From assembly GCA_030490835.1 (NCBI GenBank), contig CM059972.1, positions 88,025,137 to 88,089,136 on the forward strand: a DNA stretch of 64,000 nucleotides, given 5' to 3'. Below the pieces are notes generated by a model. The model had not been told where the DNA came from. It saw nothing but the letters and a program-made list of their open reading frames with translations, and did not search any database. This stretch comes from Annona cherimola. Taxonomy: Eukaryota; Streptophyta; Magnoliopsida; Magnoliales; Annonaceae. Positions 23,677-36,000 of the stretch are shown here, piece after piece (within the stretch, counting starts at the first letter, position 1; the number at the start of each line of letters is the position of its first letter). Made by a program: the position numbers and the translations under genes.

Positions 23677-24300
23677 CGTACGACGAAGAGGAAGGGGAAT
23701 TCTCTGCCCTCGATTTCCCTCGGCAATCCTGCTCAAAAATCCTCGAACCGAATTGGGTCGGGTCCCGATTCGGGATCGTGGCGTTATTTGCCCGAATCCA
23801 GTTTCTAGGGTTTCCTGGATCGGATTTTCTGATATGGGGACTTCGATTGGGGCGGGAATCGTAGGGTTTAGCGATCGGATTTGGGGGTGAATGGGATCGA
23901 ATTGGAGATTGCAGCAGAATATGACTTGGACGAACGTCTGTAGATTGGGGTTTGGCAAGAGGCAGGGCGAAAGCAACGAAAGGCAGACAAAAAGTAGGCT
24001 AAGGGCAGACAGACGAATGCATGAATAATTGTAGTAAGTGCCGTGTTGACGGGAATTTGAAGGAAGAAGCTTTTCTTCCGGACATCGCGACGCATGGGGG
24101 AGGAGTATGCGTGGTACGATTTTCCACCACCCCAGGCTGGATTTATGCCATGCAGTTTTGCATTCAACAGCCTCTTAATGTTCTTCGATTCGTGTGCAGT
24201 TTATTTGATGCAGAAGAAATTCAGGAATAATTGCGATTATCTGCACCAGAAAACAGATGAATCACGATGATGTGCGGAGTGCGTCAGGTGAACGTCACCG
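23677..24300 (-). promoter_or_regulatory. BPM 5' leader and proximal promoter (copy 1)
   Basis: The GC-richer stretch upstream of the ATG is conserved in copy 2 (47456-48080). No convincing TATA box. A near-palindrome GGTGAACGTCACC with an ACGT core, a bZIP-type site, lies at 24287-24299 and is kept in copy 2 at 48064-48076. Similarity continues to the MITE at 24321, which is absent from copy 2. Upstream ATGs occur in the leader, so translation may be modulated, but the transcription start is not visible. Confidence 0.5.
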
Positions 24301-24320
24301 AAATTCAAGTTTTATACTTA

Positions 24321-24590
24321 AGGTGTGTTCAGCAAATAACAAAAAATGTCAAGTCAATCTAAAACTTTTTACTCTCTACGATTATTATATTTTTTAATTA
24401 TTTTTTCACATTTTCCTGTACAACTACCCTACTTTTCAATTATTTCTACACAACTGTCCATCAACTAACCTATCTATTTTAACTTTATCTTCTTTACTAT
24501 TCATCATTACTCCTATCATATCACATCATTTGACAACTTTTACTCTCCAAAACTTTTCATCAAAAGTTTTATTCATTACCAAACACACCC
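24321..24590. mobile_element. Tourist-like MITE present only in copy 1
   Basis: A 270-bp element between two TTA trinucleotides (24318-24320 and 24591-24593), with ends AGGTGTGTT and AACACACCC. Copy 2 has the continuous empty site TATACTTCGTGCACAGCTG at about 48090-48108, where copy 1 has TATACTTA, the element, then TTAGTGCACAGCTG. It sits about 640 bases upstream of the BPM start codon. Confidence 0.82.
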
Positions 24591-24593
24591 TTA

Positions 24594-25216
24594 GTGCACA
24601 GCTGACGTTTGAGAAAGTAAAAGGGTGAGAAATATGATATTTTGTGAGTGTAGAAAATAAAATATTTTAGAAATTATGTGATTAATATAAAATTATTTGT
24701 ATAAAGTTAGAGTAAATAGATTTATTAGAAAATAGTTGATAAGGAAAATGATTAAAATACACAGGAAAAAGTAGAAAAATATAATAATTAGTTAATTATT
24801 GAGGAGCCTTGAAATTAGCAATCCCAGCATTTCTCATCCACATTTCCCATGGCTGATTACCAAACATGCTCTTAATATAATAGAACACAGTCACGCCCTC
24901 GCATCATCGTAGAAAATTTTTCCTATAAACTTTTACTTTAAGAGAAATTATAAAACTTCTATTTAAGAGAATTAAATTGTAAAAACTCCTTTGCGGGAAA
25001 AGAGATTCAAACGCCCCTCCATATATAGTTAGTGTCGTGATGTTACCAATGTGCCAAAGGCAACACTGGCGAGAAAAGACAATTTTTAAAAAAGAAAAGT
25101 TTTGATATAAAAATATTTAAAATTATGGAAAATAATATAATATAATATAATAAGAATGATGATAATGAACAAGGAAAGTAAAATTAAAATAGATAGTACG
25201 GTTTTATAGAAATGAT
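24594..25216. other. AT-rich upstream DNA, nothing recognised
   Basis: Low-complexity A/T-rich sequence, colinear with copy 2 (about 48100-48716). Runs such as AATAATATAATATAATATAA occur near 25130. It probably consists of old MITE fragments. No gene. Confidence 0.5.
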
Positions 25217-25666
25217 GGAATAATTCCTCTTATACCCATAACAAATGCACATAATTACCCTTATACCCACAACATTTCATAAATTCTTTTTATACTCATA
25301 ACATTTCATCCTAAATTCCTCTCATAGTCATTAAAACCATAATTATTTATCCATTGAAAAGACAATTTTGCCTATTTAAAATTTTTTAATCGAGATAATT
25401 TAACCTTAACATGATTCAATTGATGGTAGTAAATCATTAATATAAGATATTAAATAATTTGAAAGTCATATTAAGGTTGATTTATTATTAAAAAAAATTA
25501 AAAGGGCAAAATTGTATTTTCAATGGAATAGATAACGGTGGTTTTAACAGCATGGGTACGAGAGGAATTTAGGATGAAATGTTATGAGTATAAAAAAAAT
25601 TTATGAAATGTTGTGGGTATAAGAGGAATTATGTACATTTGTTATGGGGATCAGAGAAGTTATCTC
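25217..25666. mobile_element. Mutator-like fold-back MITE (copy 1)
   Basis: Long inverted arms: CCTCTTATACCCATAACA at the left pairs with a TGTTATGGGGATCAGAGAAG-like right arm, and inner arms carrying CATAACATTTCATCCTAAAT pair with ATTTAGGATGAAATGTTATG. The 9-bp flanks are AGAAATGAT (25208-25216) and ATAAATGAT (25667-25675). Orthologue in copy 2 at 48717-49176, where the flanks match exactly. Confidence 0.8.
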
Positions 25667-25957
25667 ATAAATGATAGATAAGTAGATATTTGTATAAAAA
25701 ATATGAAAAATGATTATAAAATAATATAAAAAATGAAAAGTTTTAGATTAATAATTTCTCATGATTGTCAAAAACAACTTTATCTTTCGCAAAATTTCTC
25801 TTGTAAGAATTAAATAAGCTTAAATGAGATAGAGAAATCTAATAAACATATAATAATTTATATTAGGAATGAGAAATGTTGATTTAAAAATAAAAAAATT
25901 GTATTAAAATTGAAAAAGGTGTCTTCAGAATGGGAATGCACATTTTATTCAAGAATC

Positions 25958-26580
25958 ATGAATTTTCCACAACACCTTTTCTATACTCAATAACATTTTA
26001 TCATAATTTTCTATCATACTCATGTCATTAATACATTCATTATCTATTCATTGAAAAGATTATTTTGCCTATCTAATTTTTTCTAATTTAAATAATTTAT
26101 TCGTAATGTAGCATTGCTTTCACATCTAAGATGGGTTGAAAATGGGATTACGATGGAATAAAAAAATTTATTTCTTAAAAATACCTTTTTCGTTTTCAAA
26201 AGACAACCGACTTTTTTATTTTTAATATAATTTTTCTCCATCCCAGTACACCTTTTCTCGTTCATAATATATAACAATACTTCTTTTGTCCACATTCTTA
26301 TCTCATTTTTATCCCATCTAAATCACTTAACATCACCAAAATAATAATTTACAATCAACACTTTGTGTACATTAAGGCTAAATTGTTCTAATAAATATTT
26401 TTAAATGGATAAAATTATTTTTTCAATGAGATAAGTAACAACTGTTTGTCAGGTTGTTAATAGAGTAAGTATAATAGGAATTCAAGATAAAATGTTGTGG
26501 TTATGAGAATTCTTTTGAATATTATGAGTATATTAGGAATTAAATGTTTATGGTGTATAAGAAGAATTTTCTCTTTTTTT
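25958..26580. repeat. Second fold-back repeat with nested AT-rich insert (approximate limits)
   Basis: Left part carries TATACTCAATAACATTTTAT and right part AGATAAAATGTTGTGGTTAT in inverted relation, as in the neighbouring Mutator-like MITEs. Another inverted pair (ATCTAAGATGGGTTG near 26125 and CATTTTTATCCCATCTAAAT near 26307) suggests a nested element. Limits and target duplications are unclear. Shared with copy 2. Confidence 0.45.
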
Positions 26581-27405
26581 TTGCTTAAGCACTGTGCAAA
26601 ACAATTTGTGTTTGGCATGACGGAAGAAAATCTTTGGCATTTCACAAAAAAACTAGAGAGAAAATTTTGAAAAAGTAAAAGAATCATTTTTAAAAGGTAA
26701 ATGAGCAACATAATATAATATGGATAATGATTAAGAATAAAGAAAAGAAAATAAATTTTAAAATAAATAAAATTGTGTATAAAAATATAAAAATAATTAA
26801 AAATATGGTAATTGGATAGTTGAGATATTACACAAAGTGTGTAAAAAATTAAACTAGGAAAAAAAATTCTTTTACCAAATGTCAAATGCACGCTATATTA
26901 TAATTTTTTAACATTTTTCATGTAATTACCTAATCTATTTTATTTTTTATTCTTTTTATTTCTAATCATTACTTTTACCACATCAATCACATTATTAGTT
27001 TATAAATTTTTAATATAATTTTCCTCATTTTTTATCTCATACCAAATAAAGCCCAAAATTTTTTAAATTTTTTTTTTAAAAACTAACACATTGATATGAT
27101 ATGATAAAGATAACGATAAAAGTAAATAGAATAATGATAAAATAGATAAATTAATTATATGGAATAGTTATATGAAAAGATTTTAAAAATTTTAAATATA
27201 GAGTTACTTTTCTATATAATATATTTAACATTAATTCCAAATATATTCATTTAGTTTGAAAATTTTCATTGGTACCCACAAAGTATGTTATTAATAGCAA
27301 ATATACGCATTTTTATAAATTGTATCCTGGCAACAAAATAACATTCTAAAATGATGAAACTATCCCTCAAGGGGCCACCCTCATGAAGTGTGTTTTGAAT
27401 GGTGT

Positions 27406-28676
27406 TGTTGAGTCACATTTATATTATAAATTTTAATTATTACTTGAGAAGAATTTGATGTTTAAGATACTATAAATCATATTTTGATTGATTTAGCTTT
27501 ACAAAGCATAAAATACTCATGATTGACTAATTCGTGTAAATCAGAAAGAATATATGCAATTTTGGTATACAACATGGACAAATTGACAAGTCTTGATGAA
27601 AGCGGGAGTAAATTGTAAATTCAAGACTTATATCTGAAGTAAAACTATATTTAAAGCAAGACATTGTACATACACAATTACTATTTACGGGAAACTGTTC
27701 ACGCACGTTACTGTTCATGCACAACTGTTCATACATATACTATTTGAGCACTGTTCATGCGCACTATTCTCTATGTAAATACTTACAGGAAATGTCCTAA
27801 GACATCTGAGAACGTCTTGGGAGCTTAGGCTAAGGTCCGGAGAGCGAGAGAAGGCGTAGAACGCGAGACAAGAGGAGAGGCGGCGAGTTACTTGAGGCGG
27901 TCGAGACACCATCGGGGCTTCTAATCAATAAGCTTTCTTTTTCTTCTTCTATTTTGATTTAGTTCTCTTGTTTGTGATGGACTTTGAATACAATATTATT
28001 TTGTATTTGATTTTTATTATAAACATGCTAAGCTAAACCCTTAGTCTAGGGTTTAAGATGTAGCATACGTGTGGTTTGATTTATTTATGACGATATTGTG
28101 TGTTAATTTAATATCTTGTGATTTAATGCTTGCTTTGTGTGAAGGTCTACACTTTGGCAATGATTTTCATATATTAGGTAATAGAACCAAGAGATGGAAG
28201 TCTAATATACGAAAATCAAAATATTAAACCTGAAAATCTAAAATCACGAGAATAGGCATGATGACCTTGAGGAATTTCATGAACTTCCACAGAACTTAAT
28301 GGATTCTAATTGACTTAATCCATGAGAATAGACAATTAAGAAGATTAGGGTATGCCTTATAGGTTTCCAGCAAAGGTACAATGATAATATATGGATAGTT
28401 CTCCTTTAACAAAATATCTAGTTTAAATAAACACTTCATGTATCCGTTGCAGAAGACGCATGTGAAATCTTAGATCCTAGGTGCTCTCAATCTTGTGATT
28501 TCTAATCCCTGTTCTACGTTCTATAGATCAACTTTTCTTTTTGCAATTCTTTATTCTCCTTATCTTATTTGGTTAGAAAGTGTTTAGATCCAATGTCTTA
28601 AGTCCTGAATTCTCTGTGGATCGATATTTATATACTACAGTCTACAACCGGTGCACTTGCGGTGAGATTGCGAATA
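27406..28676 (+). repeat. 5' LTR (copy 1)
   Basis: 1271 bp. The region 27680-27780 holds repeated CTGTTCA(C/T)GC and CACTATT words followed by TCTATGTAAATACTT, the likely TATA region (TCTATATAAACACTT in the 3' LTR). The last 80 bases carry GTGCACTTGCGGTGAGATTG. It is more similar to the 5' LTR of copy 2 than to its own 3' LTR at diagnostic sites (TCTAATC and TCAAATC against TCCAATC near 27920). Confidence 0.85.
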
Positions 28677-29376
28677 AATATTTTGGCGTCTTCGTCGGCG
28701 AATTCCGCGTTATTTAAGAATTTGTATTTAAATACTTAAATACTTTTCTTTTCTTTCTTCTTCTATTTTTCTATTATGTATTTGCATATCTTTTTTGTAG
28801 GATTTTTTCTTTTATTTTTTCTAAAAAGTTGTTTGATGGCATATTATAATCAATAGTATGACGATAGAATAAGTGATAGATATTTACATGGTGATAGAAT
28901 GATTGCTAATGAATTTTATGAGAATTGTAAAGTAGCGGACAAGTATAATTCATATGGAGAGGAGACTTCCATGATAAATATATCATACAAACAAGACTGA
29001 GGATATAGACAGCAAAATTCTCATAACCATGACAACCCACACTTTGTTAAAAACCTTTGCTTAAATACTTACTATGATAATGGGCATATGCATTCAAACT
29101 TTCCTTGGTCCGACAATCTTTCCTTTCAATATGAATAAAATTGTTTTTCACCTCAATCCCATGAATTTTACTATGAAAACTTGTTAAAAAAAATTTTCCC
29201 TCCCCTCCACTTGATGTTGCACCATGACTTGAAGAATCTGCTAAAGATAAAATTTTAAAACTGCTTCATCAAAAACTTGATGAAATGCAAAAGCAGCTTC
29301 TGAGTCTAGGAAAACAAGTTATACAACAAGTCATTCGTCTAAATGAGAACCTTGCAAACCTCCAAGTCAACCATGT

Positions 29377-29958
29377 ATGGACTTTATAAATTTTTCTAAT
29401 GATTATTATGAAACCATCTTGAGTGATATGGATCAAGTAGAGGATGAGATGCGTGCAGATGAACAGATGCATGTAGATGAACAAATGCAGATTCCAAATC
29501 AAGCATATCATGAAAATGTTCTGTATGATGAGAATCAAGAGGAGGGTGAGGTGCAAGATGAGGACATAAAGAAAATTCAAGACCAATCAAATCCTAATAA
29601 AACTCAAAATGAAAGCAGCGAGAAAATTAAAGCAACTAGCCCATTCGAAGAAACAAGGATTGAGGAGTCATCTATACCATCAGAGCTACACATGCCATCA
29701 TTTATTTTTCCACAAAGAGCAACTGAATATTGCACAAATCCTAAAGAGGTGCATATTAATTATTATAACTTTAGGAAAATTTCTCTCTCATCTTATTTAG
29801 ATCCTTTTTTGGACAGTAACAACATCTACGATTTTGCAGAAAACCATGACAAGACAATGCTGCAAAAGGAGATATTGGATATCACGTTTGGTGATAGTCC
29901 AAATTTTACAAGAGTGCGGAATACACCACAAGAGAACTTAGAAAAAAAATCCGCATGA
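29377..29958 (+). pseudogene. Acidic coiled-coil ORF of the LTR element
   Basis: 193 codons from an ATG. The N-terminal 70 residues are strongly acidic (MDQVEDEMRADEQMHVDEQ and EEGEVQDEDIKK). The C-terminal half is neutral with NYYNFRKISLSSYLDPFLDS. The real frame probably starts further upstream: a heptad-like stretch (HQKLDEMQKQLLSLGKQV) precedes it in another frame, and the corresponding region in copy 2 lacks the 1-base shift that separates them here. Conversely, copy 2 has a stop at 53416-53418 and a shift near 53540. Neither copy is intact. I recognise no domain; it may be a Gag-replacing structural protein. Confidence 0.5.
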
Positions 29959-31741
29959 ACTTGTATTTGAAAGATTGGGTATTGGTTGACCCAATTTCAA
30001 CTGTCTGGTTGAAGACATAAATTTAGCATCGCTTGGGAGGCAACTTAGGGTTTAGTTAGGGAGGTATTAGTTTCTTTTTAGTATTTTTATTTTTTTATTT
30101 TTAGGATTTCAATGCTTTTCAACTTGGAGTTTTCATTAGGTGTTTTGCAGGAATTCACTTAGGAAGAATGTAATTTGAAAGCCTCCGCAAATTAACAGGG
30201 AAGTTGATAAATATAACTTACAGTACACGCTTATTGATTCATGTTTGATTGAATGAATTGTCCCTGACATTGAGGACAATGTGAATTTTAAGTGTGAGGT
30301 GAATGTGTTGCATTATTTTTTTGATTACCTTTTTGATTGAAAAAATACTATGTTGAATGAATATTGTGCTAAAATTGTCACATTTTTTAAAAAAAATTTT
30401 GCTAAATTTTGTTGAAAATACGCATGATTGTTAACACTGGATTCATTTAGACTACACTTTAAACTATTGATTGTTCCTTTAAGCAGACCCCAATTGGGGT
30501 TTCTAAAATTTTGAGTTATGCAACTAACTGAATTTTAGTGAGATGTTGAATTTATTTTTGAACATGTACTTGTTGAAAATACTCATATTTATGTCCTAGA
30601 TTATTTGACGAAATTGATACATCAAAGAACAATTCTGTTTTCTTTCAAAATCAGATTAATTATCTCTAATTCGTTAAAGGTTATTTCTAATACACACAAT
30701 TGGTCATTTAAAAAGGTAGTTCTTCACATATATATGAAACTCTTATTCTGGTTAAAGGATTTCCAAAGCTAATGTTCAACCTAACTGGTTTGTAGGACAT
30801 GATTAAGGCATTCCTTATTCTAATGAGCCTATCTTTGAGTGCATAACTGTTGTTTATCCCTATTGAGCCCGAATGTGAATTTTTCTTTTCTAACCCTAAA
30901 TTACCACTTAATTGAACCAACTTTGAATCTGAATTTTGAGCTGAAAAGTATAGCAGGAATAAGATTTGACCACTTGGCTTGTGCAAATAATGAAAATATC
31001 TCCACAGATATCCTGAAATATGGTGAGGGGGGTTGTTTGTGAAAAAATATATAGTTCTCTAGATACCCTGAAATATGGTAAAAGAATTATTACTGGACTT
31101 GGTTTTAAAAAATTCCAAATAAAAAAACTGTTAAACTAAGGGTAAGAACAAGCTTCAAAAAAAAGAATGAAGCACTAAGTGTGGGGGTGACATTATTTCT
31201 TGTTGCAAAATGAGGCTCAAATTAACATGGAGACTGTTCAATTTTTAAAACTTTATTTCTTGTGCTAAACCTAATCATTGTCCCACCAAGTCCTTGTGAT
31301 CCATGAATTTGTTGATTGAGTTGGTAGAGGAAATTCGGATGTAAGACTTTAATGAGATGTATATGAGGTAATTTGACTGATATTTTTCTGCATCACTACC
31401 ATTACTTGAATTGTTGAATGTGTGTATTAAATAACCAGATAAAAGGGGAGGATATTTAATAATTAGGAGTTTATTTTACGAAAGATTTTTGAACTCTTAG
31501 TGATTGAAAGCAGAAACGGTAATAGGGTGTGCGATATTAATCTAATGAAAATGGATTTTTGATTAAGATTTTGACAACTGCTCAAATTCAAAGTCTTTTA
31601 TTCAACATCTTCACTAGTTTTGATGATCATTTACACTTGTTCTTTTTCTCAAAATTCTTGAAAGGTCAATTCTTGAAATTTTGTGATATGATTATTTCGT
31701 ATTTGTTTGAGGACTAGCAAAGGTTCAAGTGTGAGGGTATT

Positions 31742-33036
31742 TGTTGAGTCATATTTATATTATGAATAATTGAGAAGAATTTGAGTGTTTAAGATATTTT
31801 AAATCATATTTTAATTGATTTAGCTTTACAAAGCATAAAACATACACAATTGACTGATTTGTGTAAAATAGGAGGAATATATGCAATTTTGGTATGCAAC
31901 ATGGACAAATTGACAAACCTTGATGAAAGCGGGAGTAAATTGCAAATTCAAGACTTATATTTGAAGTAAAACTATGTTTAAAGCAAGACACTATACATAT
32001 GCAATTACTGTTCACATATGGTACTGTTCATGCGCAATTGTTCATACGCACACTATTTGCACACTGTTCATATGCACTATTCACGTTACTGTTCACGTGC
32101 ACTATTTACCTCTATATAAACACTTGCGAAAAATGTCCTAAGATATCTGAGAACATCCTAGGAGCTTGGGTTGAAGTCTGGAGAGTGAGAGAAGAAGTAG
32201 AGGACGAGGCAAGAGAAGAGGCGGAGAGTTGCTTGAGGCGGTTGCGATACCATCAGGGCTTCCAATCAATAAGCTTTCCTTTTCTTCTTCCATTTTGATT
32301 TAGTTGTCTTGTTTATGATGAACTTTGAATATAATATTATTTTATTTTTAATTTTTATTATAAACATGTTAGGCTAAACCCTTAATCTAGGATTTAGGAT
32401 GTAACATAGTATAATGTAACAAATATTGTGGTTTGATTTATTTATGACGATATTGTGTGTTAATTTAATATCTTGTGATTTAATGCTTGCTTGGTGTGAA
32501 GGTTTGCACTTTGGCAATAATTTTCATACATTAGATGATGGAATCGAGAGGTGAAAGTCTAATATACGAAAATTGATATAGTAAACCTGAAAATCTAAGA
32601 CTATGAGAATAAGTATGATGACATTGAGGAATTCCATGAACTTCCACAAAATTTAATGGATTCTAATTGACTTAATTCAATGAGAATAGGCGGTTAAAAA
32701 GATTAGAGTACGCATTGTAGGTTTCGAGAGAAGGTACAATGATAATATAGGGATAGTTCTCCTTTAACACATAATACCTAGATTAAATAAACACTTTATG
32801 TATCCATTGCAGAAGACATATGTGAAATCCTAAATCCTAGGTTCTCTCAATCTTGTGATTTCTAATCTCTGTTCTACGTTCTATAGATCAACTATTCTTT
32901 TTCTTATTCTTTCTTCTTCTTATCTTATTTGGTTAGAAAGTATTTAGATCCAATGTATTAAGTCCTAAATTCCCTGTGGATCGATATTTATATACTACAA
33001 TTTACGACCCGTGCACTTGCGGTAAGATTGCGAACA
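31742..33036 (+). repeat. 3' LTR (copy 1)
   Basis: 1295 bp. Starts TGTTGAGTCATATTTATATT directly after the GAGGGTATT tract and ends GCGAACA before the GGTGT duplication. Contains CTGTTCACGT-type repeats at 32005-32100 and TCTATATAAACACTT at 32112-32126. Confidence 0.86.
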
Positions 33037-33041
33037 GGTGT

Positions 33042-36000
33042 CTTATCCTATTTTCTCTTGAGAGGATCTCAACTTTCATAATTTTAGGCCGAATCCCTCA
33101 AAAGTAGTCAAAAATGAAAGCTTCGACTTTTAGGAGTTAACCATTTCTTCTAATGTTGTCAAGGTATTGATGGTTCTTTGAGTTGAGTGGTTAGTTATTT
33201 GCTCAACCTTTATACTTTGTCTCCTATAAAACTGAGGTCGCTATTTGAGATTTCTATCTTTGCATATTTTTGCTTGAAGAGTTGCCATGTGGCTTTAATG
33301 CTCATGGCAATGAGAATCCTCATCATCACACTTTCCCTTATTTCAAGATGCAGTGGCATTTTTCTTAGTGGGGGATGCAACTTTTGGTCATAAAAAAGAA
33401 TAGTTGTTCCTTCGAAGAAGGGAATAATCATTAGTCATTGATCATTCATGGGGGATAGCATCAGGTCACTTTAGCACTTAATTTGAAGAGTGCTTATCCT
33501 TCCAAATCTAGAATTGGAGCCTTACTCTGGTGAGTGCAAGATGGAGTGTAGCTTATAGTGTTCAACAAACCTTTTTTGGACATTTCTAATCCATGGAAGT
33601 GCTTGCCTATCCATTAAGTTTTTCTTCACACTTGTCATTTGCATAGTTCTCATGCATAGGTCTTGTTACTACACTTTTTATGCTGATTGGATTTCCTTCT
33701 GAGAGGTAGGGCTCTTAGAGAACTTCTTTTCCTTAGCGCTTACCTTTCAAGTGTTATCTTTTTTCTACTTCCTCTTCATCAAGAGTAATGTGGAAGGAAT
33801 CGGACAATGTTATCTTTTATAATTGAACAAGTTGATTCAACTCTTTTATAATAAAACGATAACCTATTTCTCACTTGAATGATTGTCATCTGATGACTCT
33901 GCATGTTGTCCTCTCTATGGCCTCCAGGTGATCGATAATGCTTCCTCATCGTCAAACTATTTTCATGCCTTATGAAAGAGAATGGTTAGGATCCACCTGG
34001 CCTTGATTACGAGATGAAAAATATTTAGTGATTTTTGCCTTTCTAACGTTATTTAAAATGATAGTTGATGTACTCAACTTCAGAACTTCTGTGAGGGGAA
34101 ATAAGAAGCTGGCTTGAGCGTCATCTCCTGAATATTATTTTCTTTCATCCATAGTGGAATCTCTTAGTGGCTTATAGGATTTTACATAGTATTTTTCTTT
34201 TTATTAATCGTATAGGCTCCTCACCTTAATTTTATTTTAGATTCACTTGGTTCAGCTAAGGAGGTGGTTAGTTTAACAAGGTAGCTAAGTTTGTTAGTGT
34301 TGTAATTCTTGGCTTACTTCATTTACTGTTTTAAGCTCACATAGACCAAGTACTTTTGGTCGCTTTGTTGAACATGATTATCTAGCCTTAAGCATTGGTT
34401 ATATGATCAGGACTTGCTTGGTTGAGTCTATTTTTAGTAGCTCCAATACTTAGTGTTCTGGCCGAACCATTGGAATCTAGTTTTTTCTTTTCAGATTGTG
34501 CTAAATTAGTTTTTCCCACCCTTAATCATGAAGAAAGGCATGGCGAAGTCAGCCTATGTGATGGATTTAGATTTTTATGACATGTTACCACTTTTCTTCT
34601 TATTGTGGAATGTACACATGAAGACTTATGAAGATCAGATATACTTATCTTTTGATTATGTTGCTCACCTTTTATGGCTCCTATAATCCTATGTCCTCTG
34701 CCTAACATGGCTTAATCTAATGGTCAACCTTCTTCCAAGGAAGATTGTTGAGTGTGCTTTGGCGCTTTTGCGCTTGGCACGTGGCTAGTGCCAAAATCTT
34801 AACAGGGTCATCTTCATCTAAACAATTTTAAGCCAGATGTCATGGTTCACTAAAGTGGATCTTTAGACTCCCCTCCTTTAGATGATCAGGCCTTAATATT
34901 GGTCAAAATTGATTTGATCTAGAATTGAATGCTTCGTGAATTGCGGGAAGTGTGATGAGACAAAACAAATGAAAGTGTTGATATGATATGAGAGGTAGGA
35001 GGGGTTATAAAAAATCATTTCGCCAAATGACGCCAGATGATAAGTTCCAGGTCTAGTCCAAGGCTCGATTGTACGCAGATGAGGGCATTAACTCATCAAA
35101 GATAGAGGCTAGATAACTATAATCAGGTTTTACATGGAAAAGAGTGACCTATGAAAATAAAGAGACCAAAAAACTATAGGGCTAATTCTGGCTAAAGTTT
35201 CAATATTTATAGTTTTAGCTATATGAAGCAATGAATACAAGTTTAAGTGGCTTTTCTACTAGAACTTCCGATATGAAGGGATTTTTTAAAGAAAGGAGCT
35301 GCAATGTACACTTAGTTCATTTGTCCGAAGATGGTAAACATTAGGTGTCAGAGAGAAATCTATAATAATATCATTACATCTCTTAAAAGGTGATGTGTGT
35401 CCATCATCTAATAAGTTGGGTGCTATATAAGGCCTGCTACAAACTGCTTATGATTGCTTAAGCTGACTTCACCTCTTAGAGCCATTATAGTCATCATTAA
35501 TGCTAAGTAGTTATGCTTCTCTCGAAAGCAGTAGTGTTAACGAGCTTCCTAGAGCAAAAAGTAAGTCGACATCAAAGTGATGTCATAGTGTAAATCAAAT
35601 TTATATTGTCTCTTTAGAGGGAGTTCAACTTTGATGTTACCAAGGTTCGTCTCTCAGAAATGGCTAAGAGCAAGAGCTTTGGTCTTAAGGAATTCACCAT
35701 TTCTTCTAATGTTGTCAAGGTATCTGTAGCTTGTAGAGTCAAGGGGTTGGTTATTTACTCAAATCTTATCATATATAGTTAGGTAGTTTAAATTAAATCA
35801 TACCAAACAATGTGTAGCAATAAGTGAAGAAGTTTTCTTTTCACTTTATATCAAATGACCCATTAATTGAATATCTTAACTATATAATTATCTTACTTTT
35901 TTGCTCCTTTTCATACTTTTTAATATAATTTGATATCTTAACTACCTAATAGTCCTATCTTTCTATTATTATTTCTATATTCTAATTATTTTTTGATATT

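Larger units (their letters stand above)
27406..33036 (+). mobile_element. Non-autonomous LTR retrotransposon, 5.6 kb (copy 1)
   Basis: 5' LTR 27406-28676 and 3' LTR 31742-33036 both begin TGTTGAGTCA; the 3' one ends GATTGCGAACA. A 5-bp target duplication GGTGT flanks the whole element (27401-27405 and 33037-33041). The primer-site region after the 5' LTR reads TTTTGGCG here and TGGCGCCATTATCGAGAAA in copy 2, similar to the tRNA-Asp type of plant Athila/Tat gypsy elements. CTTGGGAGGCAAC (about 30028) and a GTGTGAGGGTATT tract just before the 3' LTR are also gypsy-like. The interior, about 3.1 kb, has no protease, reverse transcriptase, RNase H or integrase, only an acidic open frame, so it must rely on enzymes from elsewhere. 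Confidence 0.88.

Noticed and set aside
23311..23890. Plus-strand open frames of 133-165 codons across the BPM region
   Set aside because: They are antisense shadows of GC-rich BPM exon 1 and leader; the same shadows appear in copy 2.
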